Part shown: piece after piece, positions 48,298 to 57,134 of the stretch
How positions within the stretch are numbered: position 1 is the stretch's first letter
Layout of the letters: each line of letters begins with the position of its first letter
Source: Brevundimonas denitrificans
Lineage (GTDB): Bacteria; Pseudomonadota; Alphaproteobacteria; Caulobacterales; Caulobacteraceae
Direction: 5' to 3'
Assembly (NCBI RefSeq): GCF_030160755.1
Contig: NZ_BSOY01000003.1
Location: forward strand, 1 to 64,000
Length of the DNA: 64,000 nucleotides
Program-made: the position numbers and the translations under genes
Notes under the pieces: model-generated
What the model saw: only the letters and a program-made list of their open reading frames with translations
Database searches by the model: none
What the model was told of the DNA's origin: nothing

Positions 48298-48408
48298 GTC
48301 CGTCTCAATCTTCTATAAGGTCGGCGCCGGCGGAGGCGCGAAAACAACAGCGGCGGCCCGAAAGAGCCGCCAGCGAGGGCGGGCTTATGCCTCAACCCGG
48401 CCCGGAGT

Positions 48409-48936
48409 TCAAGCGGGAGCTTGTCCGGCGGTCGCCGCCGCCCGATCCGCGCGCGTCAGGGCATAGTAGAGACTGTCTTTCCACACGCCGCCGACGTTCC
48501 AGGTGCGCTCGGCGAAGCCGGTCCGGATGAAGCCCAGCCGCTCCAGCAGCCGAATCGAGGCGGCGTTCTCCGGATCGACGTCGGCGGTCAGGGATTCGAT
48601 GTCACGTGTCCGGAAGACATGGTCGATGGCCGCCCCGACCGCCTCGGACGCCAGCCCCTGCCCCCAGACGTCAGGATGCAGGATGTAGCCGACGTCCGGC
48701 AGGTTCCAGAAGCCGGCCTTGCCGATGACCCGGCCATCCCGCTCGACCACGAAGTCGGGGTGGTCAGGGCCGTTGGCGATCATGCCGTCCAGCCACTCCC
48801 GGGTCTGCTCCAGCGTCTCGTGCGGCGGCGTCGACCACCAGAGGGTGGCGCGCGGGTCCGACAGGACGGCGTGCATCGCCTCCAGATCGTCCGGGCGGGC
48901 GGAGCGCAGGATCAGGCGGGGTGTGCGGATCTCCAC
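48409..48936 (-). CDS. GNAT acetyltransferase, RimJ-like
   Basis: A 175-residue N-acetyltransferase of the RimJ/RimL type: IRTPRLILRSARPDDLEAMH at the start, PDVWGQGLASEAVGAAIDHVF at the acetyl-CoA site, and DPENAASIRLLERLGF. The target may be a protein or small amine. GTG 48936 is 4 bases after the stop of the next GNAT gene, supporting this start. Confidence 0.85.
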   Translation of the reverse strand: MEIRTPRLILRSARPDDLEAMHAVLSDPRATLWWSTPPHETLEQTREWLDGMIANGPDHPDFVVERDGRVIGKAGFWNLPDVGYILHPDVWGQGLASEAVGAAIDHVFRTRDIESLTADVDPENAASIRLLERLGFIRTGFAERTWNVGGVWKDSLYYALTRADRAAATAGQAPA

Positions 48937-48940
48937 CCGC

Positions 48941-49471
48941 TCAGGCCAGTTCGTGCTGCATGACGATGAAATGCAGGTCGTCACGCTTTGGCAGGCCGAA
49001 ACGGGGATCGCCGTAGGGAAAGGGCAGAGTGTCTCCGGTCCGCCGATAGCCCAGGCGCTCATACCAGGCGATCAGGGTCTCGCGCTGCGGGAACACCGAG
49101 ATCCGCACCCGGCGGGCGCCGAAGCGATCGGTCAGGGCGGCGTGGGCGGCATTGACCAGGCGGCGGCCCAGACCGCCGCCCTGCAGCGTCGGGCGGATCG
49201 ACAACATGCCGAAATAGCCGGTTCCCTCGCCACGGTCGGCGATCAGGACGCAGCCGACCAGATCCTCGCCGCGCCACGCGGTCAGCAAGGCCTGTTTCGG
49301 GTCGGCGAGAATGCCGGCCAGATCGTCCGGGTCAGTGCGCTGACCGTCCAGCAGATCCGCCTCCGTGGTCCAGCCCGCGCGCGACGCCTCGCCGCGATAG
49401 GCGCTCTCGATCAGGGCGTGCAGGGCCGGAATGTCGGCGGCGGCGGCGTCGCGGATCGTGATCTCAGTCAT
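48941..49471 (-). CDS. GNAT acetyltransferase
   Basis: A 176-residue acetyltransferase: ITIRDAAAADIPALHALIESAYRG, then LSIRPTLQGGGLGRRLVNAAHAAL at the acetyl-CoA site, and VFPQRETLIAWYERLGYRRTG. Differs clearly from the RimJ-like gene below it. Overlaps the oxidoreductase upstream by 8 bases. Substrate unknown. Confidence 0.85.
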   Translation of the reverse strand: MTEITIRDAAAADIPALHALIESAYRGEASRAGWTTEADLLDGQRTDPDDLAGILADPKQALLTAWRGEDLVGCVLIADRGEGTGYFGMLSIRPTLQGGGLGRRLVNAAHAALTDRFGARRVRISVFPQRETLIAWYERLGYRRTGDTLPFPYGDPRFGLPKRDDLHFIVMQHELA

Positions 49472-50576
49472 GGGCCAGCATTTCGCTGACCGCCTCGCCG
49501 ATCGCAAGGGAGCTGGTCAGGCCCGGACTCTCGATGCCGAACAGGGCGACCAGGCCGTCGAGACCGTGGACGTCGCGGCCGTGCAGCTGGAAATCGGGTT
49601 GCGGCTCGCCCGGCCCGTGCAGCTTGGGCCGGATGCCGGCGTAGTCGGGGGTCAGGGCGCCGTCGGGCAGACCGGGCCAGAAGCGGCGGATATAGCCTTC
49701 GAACTCGGCGGCCTTGGCGGCGTCGACCGCATAGTCCTCGGATTCGACATAGACGAGGTCGGGGCCGAACACGGCCTGTCCGCCGAGGTCCTTGCGATAG
49801 TGGGTGCCGAGCGCGCCCGGGATCGGCGGCGGATAGATCAGCCGCTCGAACGGCGCCTTGCCGGTCAGGCGGAAATAGACGCCCTTGCCGAAATGGCCCG
49901 GCGGGATGCGGTCGGCCGGATAGCCCTCGATCCGGGCCGCGACGGCCTGGGACCCCAGACCCGGCGCCGTAACCAGCAGGCGGGTGGTCAGGGTGGCGCC
50001 GCCCTCCCCGCCCGCAGTGAGGGTGAAACCGAAGCCGGGCAGCGGTTCGGCCCGTTCGAACGGCGTCGAGACCACGACCGAGCCGCCCGCCTCGCCGATC
50101 TCGCCCTCAAGGGCGAGCATATAGCCGTGGCTGTCGAAGACGCCGCTCTCCGGCGACAGGATGGCGGCGTGGGCGTTGAGACCCGGCTCCAGGGCGCGCG
50201 CCTGGGCGCCGGTCAGGTGCTCCAGGCCTTCGACACCGTTGGCGGTGGCCTGGACGAAGATGGCCTCGATGCGCTCGACCTCGGTCTCGTCCGTGGCCAC
50301 GACCAGTTTGCCGCATTTGCGGTGGTCGACCTTGTGGCTTTCGAGGAAGGCGTAGAGCGCCCGCCGCCCCTCGACGCAGAAGCGCGCCTTCAGCGAGCCG
50401 GTCGGATAGTAGAGACCGCCGTGGATGACCTCGGAATTGCGCGAGGATACGCCCTGACCGATGTGGGGCTCCTTCTCCAGCACCAGCACTGACAGGCCGC
50501 GCTTCGCCAGCGCCCGACCACAGGCGAGGCCGACCGCGCCGGCGCCGACCACCGTCGCGTCGAAGTCGAAACTCAC
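49464..50576 (-). CDS. FAD oxidoreductase, L-2-hydroxyglutarate dehydrogenase-like
   Basis: A 370-residue DAO-family flavoprotein. FAD site VVGAGAVGLACGRALAKRGL, SSRNSEVIHGGLYYPTGSLKA, and C-terminal YAGIRPKLHGPGEPQPDFQL and GIESPGLTSSLAIGEAV match LhgO-type enzymes. It would oxidise L-2-hydroxyglutarate or a similar acid to the keto form. Overlaps the RatA-like gene by 4 bases. Confidence 0.85.
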   Translation of the reverse strand: MSFDFDATVVGAGAVGLACGRALAKRGLSVLVLEKEPHIGQGVSSRNSEVIHGGLYYPTGSLKARFCVEGRRALYAFLESHKVDHRKCGKLVVATDETEVERIEAIFVQATANGVEGLEHLTGAQARALEPGLNAHAAILSPESGVFDSHGYMLALEGEIGEAGGSVVVSTPFERAEPLPGFGFTLTAGGEGGATLTTRLLVTAPGLGSQAVAARIEGYPADRIPPGHFGKGVYFRLTGKAPFERLIYPPPIPGALGTHYRKDLGGQAVFGPDLVYVESEDYAVDAAKAAEFEGYIRRFWPGLPDGALTPDYAGIRPKLHGPGEPQPDFQLHGRDVHGLDGLVALFGIESPGLTSSLAIGEAVSEMLAHD

Positions 50577-51028
50577 GCCTTCGGACCGTAGAGTTTCGCC
50601 GCCCGCGCCTCGAAACAGCCCATCAGCTTGCTGACGGCGCGGTCGAAATTGGCGTGCAGCATGCCGTCCAGCAGCCGCGACCTGAAGGCGAAGTCGATCA
50701 TGAACTCGACCCGCGTCCCGGCCGGATCGGGGAAGAATTCCCAGCGGTTCTTCAGATGCCTGAAGGGCCCCCGGATCAGCCCGACCTCGACCACGTCACG
50801 GTTCCGGTCATGCCGCACCCAGGTCGAAAACCGCTCCTTGAGAAAGGAGAAGCCCACGGCCGCCTCGGCGTCGACCAGGCTGACGCCCGGCGCCTCCTCG
50901 CGCGGGCTCCAGGTCCGCATGGCGGTGACCCAGGGCACGAACTCGGGATAGGCGCGCACATCGGCGACCAGCGCGGCCAGCTGGGCGGGCGTATACGGCA
51001 GGATCTTGGTGACGCGATGGACGGCCAA
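50573..51028 (-). CDS. RatA/Coq10-type START-domain protein
   Basis: A 151-residue protein of the polyketide-cyclase/START fold: TKILPYTPAQLAALVADVRAYPEFVPWV at the start and RVEFMIDFAFRSRLLDGMLHANF at the end. In alphaproteobacteria such proteins are annotated as ubiquinone-binding Coq10 homologues; E. coli RatA binds 50S subunits. Lies just after lipA (7 bases) on the same strand, as in relatives. Confidence 0.88.
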   Translation of the reverse strand: MAVHRVTKILPYTPAQLAALVADVRAYPEFVPWVTAMRTWSPREEAPGVSLVDAEAAVGFSFLKERFSTWVRHDRNRDVVEVGLIRGPFRHLKNRWEFFPDPAGTRVEFMIDFAFRSRLLDGMLHANFDRAVSKLMGCFEARAAKLYGPKA

Positions 51029-51035
51029 GCGCGGC

Positions 51036-51998
51036 TCAGCGTCCGGTCTGCGCCAGTCGCGCCGCGCGCAAGCGGGCGAAGTCGTCGCCGGCGTGGTGCG
51101 AGCTGCGGGTCAGGGGCGAGGAGGAAACCATCAGGAAGCCCTTGGCGCGGGCGATGGCCTCATAGGCCTTGAACTCGTCCGGGGTCACGAACCGGTCGAT
51201 GGCGGCGTGCTTGCGCGTCGGCTGCAGGTACTGGCCGATGGTGATGAAGTCGACGCCGGCGGAGCGCATGTCGTCCATCACCTGCATGACCTCTTCGCGG
51301 GTCTCGCCCAGGCCGACCATGATGCCGGACTTGGTGAACTGGTTGGGATCGCGCTCCTTGACCATCTGCAGAAGACGCAGGCTGTGGAAGTAGCGGGCGC
51401 CGGGCCGGATCTTCAGATACAGCCGCGGCACGGTTTCGAGGTTGTGGTTGAAGACGTCGGGCGTGGCGTCGATCATCACCTCGGCCGCCCCGTCCTTGCG
51501 CAGGAAGTCGGGCGTCAGGATCTCGATGGTTGTGTTCGGCGCCTGCAGGCGGATCTGACGCACCACCTCGGCGAAATGGGCCGCGCCGCCGTCGGAGACG
51601 TCGTCCCGGTCCACGCTGGTGATGACCACGTGGTTCAGACCCAGTTGCGCCACGGCCAGTCCGACCTTGGCGGGTTCTTCAGGGTCCAGCGGCTGGGGCA
51701 GGCCCGTCTTGACGTTGCAGAAGGCGCAGGCCCGCGTGCAGGTGTCGCCCATGATCATGAGGGTGGCGTGCTTTTGGCTCCAGCACTCGCCGATGTTGGG
51801 GCAGGCCGCCTCCTCGCAGACGGTGACGAGGCCCTTGTCCTTCACGATCGATTTGGTGGCGTTGTACTGGCCCGATCCGGGCGCCTTGACGCGCAGCCAG
51901 TCGGGCTTCTTCAGCACCGCCGTCTCTGGACGGTTCTGCTTCTCGGGGTGACGCAACTCGGCCGGCGTCTTCGTCAGGGTGTCGATCAGCGTGACCAT
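51036..51998 (-). CDS. lipA: Lipoyl synthase
   Basis: A 320-residue radical-SAM enzyme that inserts sulfur into octanoyl groups on lipoyl domains such as those of PdhB and PdhC. The radical-SAM cluster is CTRACAFC; the auxiliary cluster Cys lie in [12 protein letters not shown]. The C-terminal [13 protein letters not shown] carries the conserved Ser. Starts the lipA-RatA-oxidoreductase-GNAT-GNAT series. Confidence 0.96.
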   Translation of the reverse strand: MVTLIDTLTKTPAELRHPEKQNRPETAVLKKPDWLRVKAPGSGQYNATKSIVKDKGLVTVCEEAACPNIGECWSQKHATLMIMGDTCTRACAFCNVKTGLPQPLDPEEPAKVGLAVAQLGLNHVVITSVDRDDVSDGGAAHFAEVVRQIRLQAPNTTIEILTPDFLRKDGAAEVMIDATPDVFNHNLETVPRLYLKIRPGARYFHSLRLLQMVKERDPNQFTKSGIMVGLGETREEVMQVMDDMRSAGVDFITIGQYLQPTRKHAAIDRFVTPDEFKAYEAIARAKGFLMVSSSPLTRSSHHAGDDFARLRAARLAQTGR

Positions 51999-52076
51999 CG
52001 CCGGGGAACAGGGCTCCTTGCCAGAGCGGCTATGTCGGTCTTTCGGCGCTCAAAGGCAAGGCGGGGCCCGACGGGT

Positions 52077-53618
52077 TCAGGGATTCAGCACGGCGTCGTT
52101 GCGCATCCGCACGCCCAGGCCGAACAGGGTCTCGGCCGTCGGATAGAGGACGGTGTTCTCGAGATCCTTCTGCGTCATCTCGGGCAGGCGACGGGTCAGG
52201 ATGTCGTCCAGCACCGCCAGCCGCTTGCGCTCGTCGGCCGAAAGCCTGGGCGAACGCGACAGCTCACTGACCGCCGCCATCGTCCACGGATACCAGAGGA
52301 AGGTGGACCGCTCGAGCGTGAAGTCGGGCTGGCCGAACAGGTAGGATTCGCTGTCCTGAAGCTGGCAGTTCATGTCCAGCGGCCGCTTCTGGATCGAGGC
52401 GAACTGGCCGTCTCCCTCGCGCAGCCGCCCGAGATAGCCGGTGCGCAGCTCCGCGAAGGCGGCGTCATAGGGGCGCAGGCCCAGCGATCGATCTATGTGG
52501 GCGAGGACGTACATGACCTGGGACGTCAGGCCGAGGCAGTCGCCGTCCGTCCGCCGCACATAGGGGTTGGGCCACCAGCCCTTGGCGCCTTCCTGGCCCT
52601 CGGTGGCGTTCAGCATCAGCCAGCGGGCGCCGCGCCGGATGTCATTGTCCCAGATCCAGCGGGCGTCGCCGCGCACGATGTCGGCGTCCCGCGCCGCCAG
52701 AAAGGCCATCAGGCTTACGACGGTCGAATAGGTGCGCTGGTGTTCGCGGGCGGACGTCGGCGACAACGGGCCCCATCCGCCGTCCGAATGCTGGCGGCCG
52801 GCCAGTTCGCGCAGGTCGGTGAACAGCCGGTCCTTGGCCTGGCCTTCCTCGGCCGGCGTCCAGACCGGCTGGTGCGGGTCGGACTGCAGGGCGAGGGCTT
52901 CGGCGGTCGCGACCCAGCCGATGATCTCGGTCACCGTGGTCCGCGCGCCGTCCTGATAGCCCCAGCCGGTCGGCTGCCGGATGGATTCGATATAGGCGAG
53001 GCTGCGGCGGACCCGCTCGACAGTCTGGGGCCGCGACTCGGCGCTGGACGGCGCCTGGAGCACGCCGGCCAGAACCTGGGCCGTGGTCCAGCCCTGCGGC
53101 CCCATGGCGGCGTTGTCGGTCGCGAACCAGTAGCCGCCATGGTCGGCGCCGGCGCGGACATAGTTCTGGTCGACCATGGCCAGCAGTTCGCCGAGCCGTC
53201 CGGACTGCATCGGCCCCAGGTCGCTGGCGGGCCGCAGGCTCAGGCTGAGGAAAAAGACGAAGGGCGCCAGCACGCCGGCGCCGATCAGGAACGGCAGTTT
53301 GAATTTCAGATGCCGCCGTATCCACAGGAAATAGATCAGGGCGCAGCCGCAGAAATAGCCGGCCCCCAGTCCGAGGACCGTCAGGACGCCCGCGGCGCTG
53401 CTGAAGCTTTCGAAGGCGATGAGGCCGAACGATTCCTGCAGGGCGGTCCGCAGGGAGGCGATGTGCGGCAGCAGGACCGAAAGGTTGGCCGTCAGCACGC
53501 CCAGGGCGCCGGTCCAGGCCACGGCCTTCAGGAACCAGGGCGGCAGGCCGGGCGCCGGCTCGGCCGCATAGGGCGCCGGCAGTTCGGTCAGCTTCTTTGG
53601 CGATTCCTTCCCGGTCAC
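52077..53618 (-). CDS. Membrane-anchored terpene-cyclase-like protein
   Basis: A 513-residue protein. Membrane helices lie at about 28-50, 70-100 (one or two) and 107-128. The rest is a helical toroid with Gly-Trp repeats: GGYWF (161-165), GWGYQDGA (218-225), SDGGWGPL (278-285) and GWWPNP (347-352), as in squalene-hopene cyclase and prenyltransferase families. No DxDD acid motif is seen, so cyclase activity is doubtful. GTG 53618 has AGGAG nearby. Divergent from the acyl ligase. Function unknown. Confidence 0.7.
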   Translation of the reverse strand: MTGKESPKKLTELPAPYAAEPAPGLPPWFLKAVAWTGALGVLTANLSVLLPHIASLRTALQESFGLIAFESFSSAAGVLTVLGLGAGYFCGCALIYFLWIRRHLKFKLPFLIGAGVLAPFVFFLSLSLRPASDLGPMQSGRLGELLAMVDQNYVRAGADHGGYWFATDNAAMGPQGWTTAQVLAGVLQAPSSAESRPQTVERVRRSLAYIESIRQPTGWGYQDGARTTVTEIIGWVATAEALALQSDPHQPVWTPAEEGQAKDRLFTDLRELAGRQHSDGGWGPLSPTSAREHQRTYSTVVSLMAFLAARDADIVRGDARWIWDNDIRRGARWLMLNATEGQEGAKGWWPNPYVRRTDGDCLGLTSQVMYVLAHIDRSLGLRPYDAAFAELRTGYLGRLREGDGQFASIQKRPLDMNCQLQDSESYLFGQPDFTLERSTFLWYPWTMAAVSELSRSPRLSADERKRLAVLDDILTRRLPEMTQKDLENTVLYPTAETLFGLGVRMRNDAVLNP

Positions 53619-53820
53619 GCGCGCTCCTGCCCTCCGCCTCACAGGCGTAGAGAGAACGGCGATCGATTTCCAGAGGTCCGGCGAACCCGATCAGATTCAA
53701 TCAGTCCAAGCGATGAGCCCTTCGGGTCACGCAAGGTAACGCACCTTTTCAATACCGCTCGGCGGCTCTAGTTTGATCCGCGAAGACAAAGGCTGCGGGA
53801 CAACCGCATCCGCACGGAGG

Positions 53821-55380
53821 ATGGACTTGCGCGTACCCCTGGATGCCAAGGACGGCGAACAGACCATTTTCGACGGCCTGATCGCCGCTCGCGACAGGTT
53901 CGGCGACAAGGAAATCCTCGAGGATCTCGATCGCAAGCCCCTGACCTACACCGGGCTGATCCGGGCCGCCTTTGTGCTGGGCCGCAAGATCGCGGCGATG
54001 ACCGAGCCGGGGGAACGGGTCGGCATCCTGCTGCCGTCCAGCGCGGGCGTCGTCGTCACCTACTATGGACTGCACGCGCACGGCCGAGTGCCGGTGATGC
54101 TCAACTTCACCTCGGGCCAGAGCAACATCAAGGCGGCGATCAAGGCGGCCGGGGTGAGGAAGATTCTCTGCGCCAGGCGGTTCGTAAACCAGGCCAAGCT
54201 TGAGGACCTGCTGGACGACCTGGCTACGGTGGCCGAGATCGTCTGGCTGGACGACGTGCGCAAGACCATCGGCCTTCCCGACAAGCTGTACGGCCTGATG
54301 GCCGGCCTGATGCCCAGACAGTTTCGGGTGAAGACCGACCCGTCTTCGCCCGGCGTGGTGCTGTTCACCTCCGGGAGTTTCGGCGCGCCCAAGGGCGTGG
54401 TGCTGAGCCAGTGGAATCTGGTCGCCAACTGCCGTCAGGTGGCCCAGCACATCGACCTGAAGCCCGAATGGGTGATGTTCAACCCGCTGCCGACCTTCCA
54501 CTGTTTCGGCCTGACGGGCGGGGTGCTGCTGCCCATCCTGCACGGGATGAAGGCGTTCCAGTATCCGTCGCCGCTGCACGCCAAACAGATCGTCGAACTG
54601 CTGCCGGACGTGAAGGCCTCGATCCTGTTCGCCACCGACACCTTCCTGAACCAGTACGCCCGTGTCGCGGCGCCGGACGACTTCGCCACCCTGCAGTTCG
54701 TCGTCGCCGGCGCCGAGAAGGTTCGGCCCGAGACCCATCACCTGTTCAACACCCGCTTCCATGGCCTCAAACTGCTGGAAGGCTACGGCGCGACCGAGGC
54801 GGCGCCGGTGGTGGCGGTGAACCACCCGGATCGCAACCGTCCCGGCACCGTCGGCCAGATGATGCCCGGCATGGAGTGGCGCATCGACCCGGTCGACGGC
54901 ATTCCCGACGGCGGGCGGCTGTTCCTGCGCGGACCCAATGTGATGAAGGGCTATCTGTCGGCCGAGGATCCCGAGAGCGTCGAACCGCTGGCCGGCGGCT
55001 GGCACGACACGGGCGACATCGTCGACATCGACAAGGACGGCTATGTCTCGATCCTCGGCCGGATCAAACGGTTCGCCAAGATCGGCGGCGAAATGGTGTC
55101 GCTGACGGCGGTCGAGGGACTGGCCAGCGCGGTGTGGCCCGACGCACGGCACGCCGTCGTCTCCATCCCGGACGCCCGCAAGGGCGAGAAGCTGGTGCTG
55201 GTCACGGACCGCCGGGACGCGGACGTCGCCCGCCTGGCCGAGTGGGCCCGCAGCCACGGCGCCCCCGAACTGGCGGTTCCGAAGAAGATCATGCGCGTGG
55301 CCGAGGTGCCCGTGCTGGGCACCGGCAAGACCGACTACGTGCGGATCCAGCAGATGGCGGAGCTCGAGAAAGCCGCCTGA
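53821..55380 (+). CDS. AMP-dependent acyl-CoA/acyl-ACP ligase
   Basis: A 519-residue ANL-family ligase that activates a fatty acid as acyl-AMP. Motifs: LFTSGSFGAPKGVVLS (P-loop), LPTFHCFGLTGG, YGATEAAPVVAVN, and GWHDTGDIVDID. It resembles the ligase half of Aas (acyl-ACP synthetase). GGAGG directly abuts ATG 53821; TTG 53827 would give better spacing. Divergent from the terpene-cyclase-like gene across about 200 bases with a GATTC site. Confidence 0.85.
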   Translation: MDLRVPLDAKDGEQTIFDGLIAARDRFGDKEILEDLDRKPLTYTGLIRAAFVLGRKIAAMTEPGERVGILLPSSAGVVVTYYGLHAHGRVPVMLNFTSGQSNIKAAIKAAGVRKILCARRFVNQAKLEDLLDDLATVAEIVWLDDVRKTIGLPDKLYGLMAGLMPRQFRVKTDPSSPGVVLFTSGSFGAPKGVVLSQWNLVANCRQVAQHIDLKPEWVMFNPLPTFHCFGLTGGVLLPILHGMKAFQYPSPLHAKQIVELLPDVKASILFATDTFLNQYARVAAPDDFATLQFVVAGAEKVRPETHHLFNTRFHGLKLLEGYGATEAAPVVAVNHPDRNRPGTVGQMMPGMEWRIDPVDGIPDGGRLFLRGPNVMKGYLSAEDPESVEPLAGGWHDTGDIVDIDKDGYVSILGRIKRFAKIGGEMVSLTAVEGLASAVWPDARHAVVSIPDARKGEKLVLVTDRRDADVARLAEWARSHGAPELAVPKKIMRVAEVPVLGTGKTDYVRIQQMAELEKAA

Positions 55381-55394
55381 ACTTCGCCGTTGAA

Positions 55395-55415
55395 CTGAAA
55401 CAGACTCTGTTTCAG
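55395..55415. promoter_or_regulatory. Palindromic operator upstream of doxX
   Basis: A perfect 21-base palindrome: 10-base arms CTGAAACAGA and TCTGTTTCAG around a central C (55405). It lies 26 bases before the doxX ATG and 14 after the ligase stop. The core GAAACAG-N3-CTGTTTC recurs at 56618 in front of the ligB-type gene. Shape and position fit a TetR/MarR-type repressor site. The regulator is not in the window. Confidence 0.7.
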
Positions 55416-55441
55416 TCTTGGGCAATCAGAAGGAGGGCTTC

Positions 55442-55837
55442 ATGTTCGATTCCGTCTCACGCTATCAGCCGCAGCTTCTCAGCGTCCTGCGCATCGTCTC
55501 CGGCCTGCTGCTTCTGCAGCATGGCACGGCCAAGGTTCTCGGGTTTCCCGCCGTCGAAGGCGTGCCGCCGCCGGGCCTGAGCCTCCCGGGGCTGTCGGGA
55601 CCGTTTGAGCTGGTGCTTGGCCTGCTGCTGGCGCTCGGACTGTTTTCGCGCCCGGCCGCCTTCTTCGCCGCGGGCTTCTGCGCCGTCGGCTACTGGGCGA
55701 TCCATGGAACACAGAACCTGTTCCCCATTCTCAACGGCGGAGAGCTGATCGCCCTCTACTGCTTCGTCTTCCTGTATCTGACCGCCGCCGGCCCCGGGCC
55801 CTGGAGCCTGGACGCGGTCATGCGCAAAAGGGCCTAG
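55442..55837 (+). CDS. DoxX-family membrane protein
   Basis: A 131-residue four-helix membrane protein: LRIVSGLLLLQHGTAKVLGFP, then LPGLSGPFELVLGLLLALGLF and two further helices, ending DAVMRKRA. DoxX proteins are linked to quinone or thiol redox stress responses. GGAGG lies 8 bases before ATG 55442. It converges with the LigB-type gene, sharing 4 bases at the stops, and both have the same operator. Confidence 0.88.
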   Translation: MFDSVSRYQPQLLSVLRIVSGLLLLQHGTAKVLGFPAVEGVPPPGLSLPGLSGPFELVLGLLLALGLFSRPAAFFAAGFCAVGYWAIHGTQNLFPILNGGELIALYCFVFLYLTAAGPGPWSLDAVMRKRA

Positions 55838-56595
55838 GCCTGACCAATCCGCACGCCCGTCATCGAGATTGACCCCCCCTCGATGACATCGTTGAAGAAG
55901 CTCACCTCGTCGCCTGGCGCACGCTGGGCGGCGACGTAGAGCAGCGGTAGATAGTGTTCATCGGTCGGGACGCTCAGCCGGGCGTCCTCGGCCAGCCCGA
56001 CCCAGTCGATCAGGGCGTCGTCGTCGCCGCGCAGCAGCGCCGCCTTGACCGCCTCATTGAAGCCCGAGGCCCATGGATACGCCTCGCCGCCAGCCCGCTT
56101 CCAGGTGCGCAGATTGTGCACGAAGTCGCCCGAGCCTGCGATGATGATCCCCTTGTCCCGCAGCGGCGCCAGACGCTTCGCCAGGTCGTGATGGCCGCGC
56201 GCGTCGAGGCCGCGGTCCAGCGACAGCTGAACCACGGGGACGTCCGCCTGGGGCCAGACATGGGCCAGCACCGACCAGGTTCCGTGATCGAGGCCCCACT
56301 GCGTCGTCGGCGTCGCCCCGGTCAGTTCCGAGACCCGCGCCGCCAGCCCGGGCGATCCCGGCGCCGGGTACTGCATCGCATGCAGTTCATCCGGGAAACC
56401 GCCGAAATCATGGATGGTTTCCGGGGTCGCCTGGGCCGTCACAGCCGGTCCGCTGGTTTCCCAATGGGCCGAGACCATGACCACGCCCTTCGGCTTGCCG
56501 ACCGCCTCGCCCAGCGCACGCCAGGCGTCGGCGTAGGGGCCGCCGAGGGCGTTCATCGGCGAACCGTGGCCGAAGAAGATCGCGGGCTGGCGCAT
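55834..56595 (-). CDS. LigB-type extradiol dioxygenase (YgiD-like)
   Basis: A 253-residue class III ring-cleaving dioxygenase: FFGHGSPMNALGGPYADAW, SAHWETSGPAVTAQATPETIHDFGGFP, and GSGDFVHNLRTW hold the metal His residues. Relatives include 4,5-DOPA dioxygenase YgiD. The start overlaps no gene; the operator at 56618 lies 23 bases upstream. Substrate probably a catechol or quinol. Confidence 0.88.
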   Translation of the reverse strand: MRQPAIFFGHGSPMNALGGPYADAWRALGEAVGKPKGVVMVSAHWETSGPAVTAQATPETIHDFGGFPDELHAMQYPAPGSPGLAARVSELTGATPTTQWGLDHGTWSVLAHVWPQADVPVVQLSLDRGLDARGHHDLAKRLAPLRDKGIIIAGSGDFVHNLRTWKRAGGEAYPWASGFNEAVKAALLRGDDDALIDWVGLAEDARLSVPTDEHYLPLLYVAAQRAPGDEVSFFNDVIEGGSISMTGVRIGQA

Positions 56596-56617
56596 CAGGG
56601 CTCACTCCGATTCATTA

Positions 56618-56634
56618 GAAACAGTATCTGTTTC
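56618..56634. promoter_or_regulatory. Operator upstream of the LigB-type gene
   Basis: GAAACAG-TAT-CTGTTTC, with 7-base arms identical to the core of the doxX operator at 55395. It lies 23 bases before the dioxygenase ATG, the same distance and placement as its twin, so one repressor probably controls both convergent genes. Confidence 0.7.
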
Positions 56635-56666
56635 CAATATGAGCTGTGCGGACGTCGCCGCAAGGC

Positions 56667-57134
56667 TCAGGCGCCGATCCGGGGACCGATCGGACAGACG
56701 CGGTCGTAGAAGGCCGGGTCCGCGGGCGCCGGCTGGCCGCGCGTCAGGCGGAAGCGGTGTTCGACCACCATGGCCTGCTGTTCGATGTTCAGCCCGCCCC
56801 AGTCGCAGTCCACGCCGATGGGGTATTCATAGGACGCCGGCCGATCGCCCGCGCGAATCTTGCCGGTCAGCAGATTGACCCCCTGCTGCGCCTGCCAGAC
56901 GTGGGTCAGCTCGTGGATCAGCATGGCCTGAAGCCGCAGGGGCGCCGCGGCGAGGTCCGGCGGCAGGGTCTGTTTCGGCCAGACGATCCAGTCGCGACCG
57001 AACCATCGTCCCGGGACGAAGGCCCGATCGAACGGCCAGGGCGCGGGCAGGAAACGGATGGAGTCGAGGATGAGCGCCTCTCCGAAGGCCCCGACCGCCA
57101 GAGCCCGCTCGCCGTCGGTCAGTCGCCGGATCAC
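56667..57134 (-). CDS. HExxH metalloprotein, Vgr-related
   Basis: A 155-residue protein with a HELTHVWQAQQG motif (about 90-101), a zinc-metalloprotease-like HExxH. It begins VIRRLTDGERALAVGAFGEAL and resembles short proteins annotated as Vgr-related in Caulobacterales. GTG 57134 overlaps the stop of the carboxypeptidase gene by 4 bases (GTGA). No signal peptide, so it is probably cytoplasmic unless co-exported. Whether it is an active protease is unknown. Confidence 0.65.
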   Translation of the reverse strand: MIRRLTDGERALAVGAFGEALILDSIRFLPAPWPFDRAFVPGRWFGRDWIVWPKQTLPPDLAAAPLRLQAMLIHELTHVWQAQQGVNLLTGKIRAGDRPASYEYPIGVDCDWGGLNIEQQAMVVEHRFRLTRGQPAPADPAFYDRVCPIGPRIGA

